The notes beneath the pieces are model-generated. The model searched no databases. It was given only the letters and a program-made list of their open reading frames with translations, and was not told the DNA's origin. 64,000 bases of DNA from Spongiimicrobium salis (lineage in GTDB: Bacteria; Bacteroidota; Bacteroidia; Flavobacteriales; Flavobacteriaceae). A program made the position numbers and the translations under genes. Positions 1-5,650 of this stretch are shown in pieces (within the stretch, counting starts at the first letter, position 1; each line of letters starts with the position of its first letter). The stretch spans positions 1-64,000 of the forward strand of contig NZ_JBHEQA010000006.1 of the NCBI RefSeq assembly GCF_043678055.1, given 5' to 3'.

Positions 1-34
1 CTAAAAGATTAAAAATTGTAATTTTTGCTCTCAT
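1..34 (-). CDS. start of a further cassette gene (partial)
   Basis: An ATG at 32-34 opens a frame (MRAKITIFNLL...) that runs off the left edge. It begins about 36 bp past the cassette boundary of the repeat at 70-262, the same arrangement as the other cassette genes, and points the same way. Eleven codons are too few to name a product. The basic-then-hydrophobic opening would suit a signal or membrane sequence. Confidence 0.35.
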   Translation of the reverse strand, partial: MRAKITIFNLL

Positions 35-69
35 TTTTACTAAAATAATTAAGATTAAAAAATATTGCT

Positions 70-262
70 GGTAACGGCTTCGGCTATGATTAGTACGGGA
101 ATTAAAAGTAGTGAACTTTTGATCGGGTACTGAGCCAAAACTTTTTGTTTATTTTTAGTTTTTATTTCAAAAGCCAAATCCAAAAGGTTTGGCGGTGTTT
201 GTTGATATTCTAGCATTATAAATTAAGCAGCCTAACCCTTATTAATTATAGGCATTGTTAGC
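70..262 (-). repeat. attC-like recombination site 3 (closes the TspO cassette)
   Basis: This imperfect inverted repeat shares its ends and most of its interior with the element at 860-1053. On the plus strand the outer box GGTAAC (70-75) faces GTTAGC (257-262). A 6-nt spacer GGCTTC (76-81) faces ATT (254-256). A stem of 82-99 with 236-253 then pairs 16 of 18 positions, two of them as G.T. The loop holds smaller hairpins such as GCCAAATC/GGTTTGGC. It lies just downstream of the TspO stop codon. The name attC-like is inference from architecture. Confidence 0.65.
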
Positions 263-292
263 CTTTCGTTATTTTCTCAGTTATTCCAAGTA

Positions 293-784
293 TTAAATAA
301 TACCAACCTCAAACAAAGTAATTATTGTTGCAAAAGTTACCCAAGGAATGATTGGAAAAATTAGCCAAGCCGCAGTTTTCGATTTTTTGAGGACTCGGAA
401 AAAAACATATGATGAAAGAAAAATGGCAAAAACGTTTCCGATAAAGCCTCCAATTACACTTCCAATAGCTAAAGAATAAAACGGATAACACAGACAAGAA
501 ATAATCAGAATATCAATTAATACGAGATTAGAATTTAGTTTATAGTTTTCCGATTTTCCAATAATCCATCGAGATATGGCCAGAAATGTAAACCAGATTG
601 TCCAGACGAGGCCAACAACCCACCCTGGAGGAGTAAATGAAGGAGTTTCAACAATTTTTTCTGGAGAACGAGTACTCCATTCTAGGCTGAAAATTAAGCC
701 GTTTATTAAAATGACACCTCCGACTACTAAAAGTAGATTGAAAATAAGAGACTGCCTGTTAGGTTTGTTGAATAGTATAGTCAT
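293..784 (-). CDS. TspO/MBR family membrane protein
   Basis: This 163-aa protein has five predicted membrane segments, at about 12-33, 54-74, 86-104, 106-130 and 138-160, as in the TspO/MBR (translocator / tryptophan-rich sensory) family. Family marks are the PPGW...GLVWTIWF stretch at 52-65 and the late AAW (138-140), W148 and FAT (151-153). Members bind porphyrins or related small hydrophobic ligands and affect stress responses; the ligand here is unknown. The ATG at 782-784 starts 76 bp after the preceding cassette boundary (860-865), and the stop lies 30 bp before the next site, so it is the sole gene of a cassette. This is a solid family call with uncertain function. Confidence 0.8.
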   Translation of the reverse strand: MTILFNKPNRQSLIFNLLLVVGGVILINGLIFSLEWSTRSPEKIVETPSFTPPGWVVGLVWTIWFTFLAISRWIIGKSENYKLNSNLVLIDILIISCLCYPFYSLAIGSVIGGFIGNVFAIFLSSYVFFRVLKKSKTAAWLIFPIIPWVTFATIITLFEVGII

Positions 785-859
785 AGTTTTCTTGAGTTAA
801 ATATAAGTTACTTTTATTTAGTCCTTTCTAAAATTTAATTTATTCGTTTCTCAATGAAG

Positions 860-1053
860 GCTAACGGTCTCGGCTATGATTAGTATGGGGCCTAAAAGTA
901 ATGAACTTTTGATTTAGCACTAAGCCAAAACTTTTTGTTTGTTTTTAATTTTTTGTTTCAAAAGCCAAATCCAAAAGATTTGGCGATGATAGCTGATGTT
1001 TCAAATTTATAGATTAAGCGCCAAAACCTGTATTAATTATAGGCATTGTTAGC
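860..1053 (-). repeat. attC-like recombination site 2 (closes the DUF4844 cassette)
   Basis: Plus-strand outer boxes GCTAAC (860-865) and GTTAGC (1048-1053) are perfect inverted complements. The spacers are GGTCTC (866-871) against ATT (1045-1047). The stem 872-889 with 1027-1044 has one true mismatch and four G.T pairs. On the opposite strand those four become A.C mismatches. The large loop (890-1026) carries hairpins including GCCAAATC/GATTTGGC. Gene-strand reading is CTAACAATG...CCGTTAGC, close to the ends of known attC sites. The element sits between the stop of one gene and the start of the next. Confidence 0.7.
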
Positions 1054-1067
1054 TACAGTTTTTATTT

Positions 1068-1889
1068 TTAATCCCCTTCGCCTTCCGGGACAATCACAAA
1101 AGCCCATTCCGCTTCATCTGGAACTCCGTATTTCTCTAAAAATTCTCCTCCAAGTCCGCTAACTTGAGATTTTTCATCCTCTATTTCAAGTCCGTAGGTT
1201 TCTCCGAACATGAATTTTATGCCATTGTTTAATTCAAGTGTATCAGTGTCCACTAAATTAAAAACTTTAAATTCGTTCGGTTGTATTTTCAGTTTTTCTG
1301 AAACTTGAATTCCCTTCGATGTCTCATTGAAAATAAACACCTTGTAGGTTTTTCCAGTTTTCTCGTATTTAGCTGGAATTATTGAAACTTCATTTCCTTT
1401 TTGGATAAAGACATTTCCGTGTTCATCTGTCCATCTTTCTTCTTTTTCCATTTCCACTGGGTCAAATCCGTACATAAATTTATTCAACTGTCCATTCGAG
1501 CTTTCCAGTCCAACTATGTCCATTAATTGCTCAATATAAACACAAATCATTTCTCGGTTTTCCGTATCTAATTCCAGATAGTTTTCTCTAAATCTTGAAA
1601 TTCCAATTCCAATCTGTTCTTGATATTCTTTGTCAGTTGGATTTTCCGATTCTGCAACGTTTTTAAAGTCAGATGCAATTTGATTGATTTTCTCTGTGAA
1701 AATTGATCGCATTTTTTCATCTGCTATTCCTGGATAATAATTTGGATAGGGTTGAGCAACAAATTTTTTCTTTGCAATGAATTCCGCAAATTGCTCATTA
1801 GCATTTTCAAGTGTTTTCACTTCAATTGCTTTTTGTCCGCAAGCAAATAAGGTTAAAAAAAGTATGAAAATTTGAATGTGTTTCGTAAT
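1068..1889 (-). CDS. putative DUF4844-like lipoprotein, probable ATT start
   Basis: No ATG opens this frame. A GTG at 1818-1820 would give 250 aa, but the frame continues upstream through a clear lipoprotein signal (hydrophobic IQIFILFLTLFAC, Cys at about residue 17) to an in-frame stop at 1893-1895. That suggests initiation at ATT (1887-1889), or loss of an original ATG. The mature part has an acidic helical first half with a SSNGQLNKFMYGFDP stretch that I associate with DUF4844, then a beta-rich second half; the function is unknown. The start is only about 14 bp from the cassette boundary at 1903. Annotators who want an ordinary start should use 1820. Confidence 0.6.
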   Translation of the reverse strand: MTKHIQIFILFLTLFACGQKAIEVKTLENANEQFAEFIAKKKFVAQPYPNYYPGIADEKMRSIFTEKINQIASDFKNVAESENPTDKEYQEQIGIGISRFRENYLELDTENREMICVYIEQLMDIVGLESSNGQLNKFMYGFDPVEMEKEERWTDEHGNVFIQKGNEVSIIPAKYEKTGKTYKVFIFNETSKGIQVSEKLKIQPNEFKVFNLVDTDTLELNNGIKFMFGETYGLEIEDEKSQVSGLGGEFLEKYGVPDEAEWAFVIVPEGEGD

Positions 1890-1902
1890 TTCTCAAATTG
1901 TA

Positions 1903-2031
1903 GGTAACGGTCTCGTATAAGAATAGTAGCAGATTTACAAGCAATAACTTTTCGGCTAACACAGACCTTTTTTATATTTACTTACTTTCGTTTCAGCGAT
2001 TAAACCGCTATTATTTTTATACATTGTTGGC
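1903..2031 (-). repeat. attC-like recombination site 1 (closes the retron cassette)
   Basis: Outer boxes are GGTAAC (1903-1908) and GTTGGC (2026-2031), with spacers GGTCTC (1909-1914) against ATT (2023-2025). The stem 1915-1930 pairs with 2007-2022 at all 16 positions on the plus strand, two of them G.T; the gene strand would have two A.C mismatches. The loop of 1931-2006 is unrelated to the loops of the other two sites, so the family is conserved in structure rather than sequence. The stop codon of the reverse transcriptase (2017-2019) lies inside the element, as is common for integron cassettes. Confidence 0.7.
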
Positions 2032-2871
2032 AACTGGCTTTTTTCCGTAGTTAGCTCTGTCAACCTTTTCTTTATACATTTTTAGTCCAGCAATTTGTTC
2101 CGCCGTTTTATTTTCAGGCGATTCCAATTTTGCTACGAAAGATTTAGGTAATTTCAAATGATTATTCATTGGATGAAGTCCTGTAATATTTGGATTTCTA
2201 GAGTAATTTGTTTTCTTGTGGCTAATTTTATAATCGTTCGTGATAATTTCTAAAATCTGTGGAATTTTGTTCTTAAAATCTTTTGCAGAGGAAAAAGTCA
2301 TATCATCAACGAATGATGTAAAAGTTGCATTGTTTTCTTTTGCAAACTCTTGTAATATATCTCCAGTTTTGATAAAAACTAAATTAGCCAAAGTTGAAGA
2401 AGTTGGTGCTCCTTGTGGAATTCTGCCTTTATAGGTCGTTAACTTTGTTAGAAGGCTTGAAACCTCTGGTGAAAACCCTTGACTTACGAACATTTTGAAA
2501 ACAGCTTTATTAGTTATAGATGGAAAAAAATCTTTTAAATCTGTTGTGAATTTATATTTTTTTCCTTGGTGCTGTTTGGCGTTTGCGACGTTGTCTTTTC
2601 CTTTTACAGCACCAAACGCATAACTAGGCATTTCAATTTTGTTCAGAATGTTTCTGTGTATTCTAGTCTGAATTATTTTTAATCTTTTTGTGCTTGGATT
2701 TATTATCCTTTTTTTAGGTTCTCCTTTTGCATCTAATTTTGGTTTACCAAACTTATCTTTTTTAATTTCAATTTTCTCTCTGTAGAAATTGTCGACATTA
2801 TTGAGAATTGAATTTATCTCTTTGATATCCACTTTTAAAGTAAAGGCTAGATGCTTTGGTGTGTTAATCAT
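2017..2871 (-). CDS. retron-type reverse transcriptase
   Basis: This 284-aa RNA-directed DNA polymerase has retron marks: NAKQH at 97-101 (the NAxxH motif), the first catalytic Asp at 111 in DLKDFFPSI, RIPQGAPTSS at 150-159, FVDD at 187-190 (the YADD box), and ITG at 229-231 (the VTG motif that contacts the msr RNA). Retron RTs make msDNA from a cognate RNA and usually serve in phage defence together with an effector. The ATG overlaps the upstream regulator stop by 4 bp (ATGA), so the two are co-translated. The last residues, VANNV, are encoded inside the attC-like site. The candidate non-coding RNA lies upstream at 3540-3845. Confidence 0.9.
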   Translation of the reverse strand: MINTPKHLAFTLKVDIKEINSILNNVDNFYREKIEIKKDKFGKPKLDAKGEPKKRIINPSTKRLKIIQTRIHRNILNKIEMPSYAFGAVKGKDNVANAKQHQGKKYKFTTDLKDFFPSITNKAVFKMFVSQGFSPEVSSLLTKLTTYKGRIPQGAPTSSTLANLVFIKTGDILQEFAKENNATFTSFVDDMTFSSAKDFKNKIPQILEIITNDYKISHKKTNYSRNPNITGLHPMNNHLKLPKSFVAKLESPENKTAEQIAGLKMYKEKVDRANYGKKPVANNV

Positions 2872-3161
2872 TGAGTAGTAAAAAATTGATTTATCAATGA
2901 TTTTACCGAAGGTGCAATTATGTTGAAAGCATCTTCTTTTTCTGGACTAATATCGTCACTATCTATTGATAGGAAAAATAGAATAGGCAAAGGTGTTTCT
3001 AATTTATTCGATATTGTTTTTAAAGTCGAAAGGTTAGGTTCCTTGTTGTTATTCTCAATCTGTGATAAATAGGCTTGGGTAATATCGCAGAGTTTCGCAA
3101 ACTGGTTTTGTTTTAAACCTTTTTGTTTTCTAATTGATTTTATTGCTAATCCTAAATCCAT
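2868..3161 (-). CDS. XRE-family helix-turn-helix protein
   Basis: This 97-aa protein carries a Cro/CI-type helix-turn-helix at about residues 6-62 (KGLKQNQFAKLCDITQAYLS with the recognition-helix SQIENN), followed by a short C-terminal helix. It is translationally coupled to the retron RT by a 4-bp overlap. A small HTH partner is known for one class of retrons, where it is thought to be regulator or effector; which applies here is not visible. It starts at the ATG at 3159-3161, 36 bp after the stop of the small upstream gene. Confidence 0.8.
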   Translation of the reverse strand: MDLGLAIKSIRKQKGLKQNQFAKLCDITQAYLSQIENNNKEPNLSTLKTISNKLETPLPILFFLSIDSDDISPEKEDAFNIIAPSVKSLINQFFTTQ

Positions 3162-3197
3162 ATGTTATGTATTTGAAAAAATTTATGGGGTGTCAGA

Positions 3198-3470
3198 TCA
3201 GAAAATGTTCGGGAAATCATCAAAATTGGTAATTACTCGGTTGAGTAAATCAATTCCTTTGAAAACTAAACTCCAATCTATAGGCTTTTTATCGCTTTCT
3301 TTTTTAGAGTTTTCTAAATATCTAATTGCATTAGATAAATGAACTTTTTCTTCATCCGAGAATGAACAACGGTTCTCAGAAAGGATAGTCCTTATACCAA
3401 GTATAAGACCATCAACGTGTTGATAATTGTGTTTTTTACGCATATCTTTTATGTATTTAATTAAAGGCAA
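3198..3470 (-). CDS. small unknown protein in the retron cassette
   Basis: This is an open frame of up to 90 aa beginning at TTG (3468-3470, preceded by AAGGCG), or of 81 aa from an internal ATG at 3441-3443. The product is charged and helical (NAIRYLENSKKE, DWSLVFKGIDLL), without signal peptide, membrane segment or motif that I recognise. It runs into the HTH and RT genes with a 36-bp gap, and a strong promoter at 3845-3875 precedes it, so it probably belongs to the retron operon. It could be an accessory or effector subunit. Confidence 0.55.
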   Translation of the reverse strand: MPLIKYIKDMRKKHNYQHVDGLILGIRTILSENRCSFSDEEKVHLSNAIRYLENSKKESDKKPIDWSLVFKGIDLLNRVITNFDDFPNIF

Positions 3471-3539
3471 TATCGCCTTGCTACATTTGCAATACGCTTG
3501 TAATTAAATCCAATATGCGTTGTTCACATTATCACCCCA

Positions 3540-3845
3540 AAATTATTCCTTGCTACTTAAAATAAATGTGTCATAAAGACTTTTAGCAAGTTATCAGTTT
3601 TATTCATTTCAGGTTGACTTCAAGCGTTTTTAGGGGTTTTCCTAAATGCATCTTTCCAGCTTTCCTTATTGAATGACTTCGTGTTTTCAGCGTTTGCCTA
3701 AACCGAGTTTCATCGTCGTTCTCTTTTCAGAGCGCTACGTGTCGTCGCCAATAGAACCATAATTGGTTGTGTAACTTAATACACTTTAGTAGTTTGGATA
3801 TTAATTACTACAATTTTCAATACTCTTTCAAAGAACTTATGATGC
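3540..3845 (-). ncRNA. candidate retron msr-msd leader RNA
   Basis: About 300 nt of non-coding DNA lie between a strong minus-strand promoter (3845-3875) and the first gene of the retron operon, where retron RNA is normally encoded. The gene strand can form several hairpins: GTGTA/TACAC near 3770-3785, CCAAT/ATTGG near 3748-3767, CTCT-GAAA-AGAG near 3720-3732, TTTAGG/CCTAAA near 3628-3645, and CTTGCTA/TAGCAAG near 3549-3591. The part 3600-3770 is less A+T-rich than its surroundings. I could not fix the a1/a2 ends or the branching G, so the extent is a guess. Confidence 0.4.
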
Positions 3846-3875
3846 AAAGATAAAAGTTATTTTGGATTCTCCAAA
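3845..3875 (-). promoter_or_regulatory. Bacteroidota-type promoter of the retron cassette
   Basis: On the minus strand TTTG (3872-3875) is followed after 19 nt by TATCTTTG (3845-3852), an exact match to the TTTG / TAnnTTTG consensus of the Bacteroidota housekeeping sigma factor. Transcription would start near 3838 and cross the candidate leader RNA before the three cassette genes. The cassette therefore carries its own promoter. Confidence 0.65.
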
Positions 3876-3967
3876 GAAAATTAGAAAAAATATTACTGTG
3901 AGTATATAAAAATAATGAAATAATATTCTTTAGGAAATAAATAGTTTGTGATTAGTTACGATTTTCA

Positions 3968-3992
3968 GCTTGTTGCCAACTTGTTTATATAG
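3968..3992 (-). other. possible attI-like site next to the integrase gene
   Basis: On the gene strand the sequence ACAAGTTGGCAACAAGC holds the same GTTRGC core as the cassette boundaries, 80 bp beyond the integrase stop codon, but without the long paired stem. A simple core of this kind beside the recombinase, at the head of the array, is where an attI site would be expected. The evidence is one short motif plus position. Confidence 0.35.
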
Positions 3993-4057
3993 ATGTAAAA
4001 TACATCGATATACACCCCAAATGGGTATGTAACTGATGAAAATACATATTTTTTATT

Positions 4058-5194
4058 TTATAGCTCAAAATCGTCAAATGGATTTTTAATGTTATCTAGA
4101 TTTGTACTACTCACATGCGTATAGATCATTGTAGTTTTTGGGCTATTATGGCCTAAGAGTTCTTGTATATATCTAATATCTGTGCCATTCTCCAATAAAT
4201 GGGTGGCATAACTATGTCGTAGTGTATGTAAAGTAACACTCTTTTTTATACCAACTTTAACAAGAGCACGCTTTAATACCTGTCTAGCGCTTATGGCGGA
4301 ATATTTTACGTTATTCACACCTTTAAAAAGATAGTCATCTGGTTTGTACGCTTCAATATAACGAATCAACAAAATTTGCATACGTCTAGGAATGGGGACA
4401 TATCTGTCTTTTTTCCCTTTTCCTGATTTTATATGGGTAAATCCCCTTTCGAGATTTAAATCCTTGACCCTGATGTTCAAAGTTTCGCCAATACGTAAAC
4501 CACAAGAATACAACATGCATAGAAGGGCCTTGTGCTTTAAGTTGGATATGGAAGCTAAAATGTCCTGAATTTCCCTTATACTAAGCACAATAGGTAATTT
4601 TGATTGCTTTTTAGGACGTTCTAATTTGCCAGGGAGTATAGTTGCCATGTCATAGTAGCTATACAAGAGTTTTAAAGCACTTATGGTTTGATTCTGATAG
4701 GTATGTGAAAAATCATTGGCAAGGATATAGCGCGTATTATAATCCTCAACTTCTGCAATGGAAATATCTTCAATAGATTTGTTGTTGTGAAAACCAAAAA
4801 ATAGTAAAAGCATACTTTCATAAGTCTTAATGGTATTGATACTATATCGTTTTTGATACATCCATTTTTTCAAGACATTAATATGGTGTATTACATCTGG
4901 TCTTGGGTTTTCTTTAATTTTTATTTTTTTGGACCTGTGAACTTTGTTCACATTGGATTTCTGTTCAAATAAGGCGCTATAATCTACAAAGTATTTTCTC
5001 TTTCTCAAATAAAGGAATAGCTTGTTGGTGGTTTGTTTCGAAAATGGAATATAAAAAGACTTCAATACGGTACTCCATCGGATACCTTGAAAGTTTTTTA
5101 CATATTCTTTGACCTCAGGATGATACGGAAAGTTAATCAGGAGTAACTCTTGATGTTTAAAATTGATTTTGGATAATGTAATTGTGATATTCAT
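4058..5194 (-). CDS. integron-type tyrosine recombinase
   Basis: This 378-aa site-specific recombinase has all the catalytic residues: R234 (CGLRIGE), K259 (SGKGKKD), H323 and R326 (LHTLRHSYATH), H349 (LLGHNSPKTT) and Y358 (MIYTH). Residues 100-195 form the SAM-like core-binding domain. An extra N-terminal part (1-95) precedes it. The tail NIKNPFDDF recalls the RSPLD-type tail of IntI and XerD relatives. The insertion peculiar to classical IntI before the HxLR box is absent. It reads in the same direction as the cassettes lying beyond its 3' end. It is likely to act on the attC-like sites; a housekeeping Xer role is less likely given the extra domain and context. Confidence 0.85.
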   Translation of the reverse strand: MNITITLSKINFKHQELLLINFPYHPEVKEYVKNFQGIRWSTVLKSFYIPFSKQTTNKLFLYLRKRKYFVDYSALFEQKSNVNKVHRSKKIKIKENPRPDVIHHINVLKKWMYQKRYSINTIKTYESMLLLFFGFHNNKSIEDISIAEVEDYNTRYILANDFSHTYQNQTISALKLLYSYYDMATILPGKLERPKKQSKLPIVLSIREIQDILASISNLKHKALLCMLYSCGLRIGETLNIRVKDLNLERGFTHIKSGKGKKDRYVPIPRRMQILLIRYIEAYKPDDYLFKGVNNVKYSAISARQVLKRALVKVGIKKSVTLHTLRHSYATHLLENGTDIRYIQELLGHNSPKTTMIYTHVSSTNLDNIKNPFDDFEL

Positions 5195-5278
5195 TTATAT
5201 AGTAAATATACGAAATAAATAAACATGAAATCGCTTATATTCGTTAATCATCAAAAAGTGTTTTAGGCGGGGAGAACA

Positions 5279-5293
5279 GGAATACCGTATTCC
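5279..5293. repeat. short inverted repeat upstream of the integrase
   Basis: GGAATA-CCG-TATTCC is a perfect 6-bp inverted repeat 85 bp upstream of the integrase start and 34 bp from the tRNA terminator. It could be an operator for the integrase gene. It has no T-run, so it is not a terminator. Confidence 0.3.
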
Positions 5294-5326
5294 GGCAATG
5301 AAGAATAAACCTTTTAAAAACAAAAA

Positions 5327-5352
5327 ATCCTAACCATAGTTATGATTAGGAT
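5327..5352 (-). terminator. intrinsic terminator of the tRNA-Gly/tRNA-Leu transcript
   Basis: On the minus strand ATCCTAA/TTAGGAT with an inner CATA/TATG pairing is followed by TTTTTTG. It begins 5 bp after the tRNA-Leu gene and separates the tRNA unit from the integrase. Confidence 0.75.
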
Positions 5353-5356
5353 CTTG

Positions 5357-5440
5357 TACTCGAGATGGGACTTGAACCCATACGGACTAATGTCCATTGG
5401 ATTTTAAGTCCAACGTGTCTACCAATTCCACCACTCGAGC
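5357..5440 (-). tRNA. tRNA-Leu (anticodon TAA)
   Basis: This is an 84-nt class II tRNA. The acceptor stem GCTCGAG pairs with CTCGAGT, the anticodon loop is CTTAAAA (TAA), a long variable arm follows, and the T-arm is GGGTTCAAGTCCC. CCA is not encoded. It is transcribed after tRNA-Gly (35-bp gap). I see no duplicated tRNA end across the accessory region, so this tRNA does not look like the integration point. Confidence 0.93.
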
Positions 5441-5475
5441 CCATTACTGCTAGCTGGAGCAGTCGTAAACTAATG

Positions 5476-5547
5476 AGCGAAAAAAGGGATTCGAACCCTC
5501 GACCTCCACCTTGGCAAGGTGATGCTCTACCCCTGAGCTACTTTCGC
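5476..5547 (-). tRNA. tRNA-Gly (anticodon GCC)
   Basis: This is a 72-nt tRNA. GCGAAAG pairs with TTTTCGC, the D-arm GCTC/GAGC is intact, the anticodon stem CACCT/AGGTG holds loop TTGCCAA, and the T-arm is GAGGGTTCGAATCCC. CCA is not encoded. It is the first gene of a two-tRNA unit ending at the terminator at 5327-5352. Confidence 0.94.
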
Positions 5548-5650
5548 CTGTCTTCTGAACGTGCATCTTTAACAGATGCGGATGCAAATTTAATACAATT
5601 CTAGAAAGTGCAAAAGGATTTTTCAAGGAAAAGAAGAAAACTTTTTGCCT

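Noticed and set aside
70..2031. The three repeats as copies of an insertion sequence or MITE
   Set aside because: They have no transposase relation or target duplication that I can see. They lie only at cassette gene ends in one orientation, and site 1 shares structure but not loop sequence with the others.
2017..2871. Reverse transcriptase as a group II intron or diversity-generating element
   Set aside because: The protein is short, lacks maturase and endonuclease parts, and has NAxxH and xTG retron motifs. No variable-repeat target gene is nearby.
4058..5547. Integrase plus tRNAs as a tRNA-inserted genomic island or prophage
   Set aside because: No repeat of the tRNA 3' end is visible on the left side, no phage or conjugation genes are present, and a terminator separates the tRNAs from the integrase.
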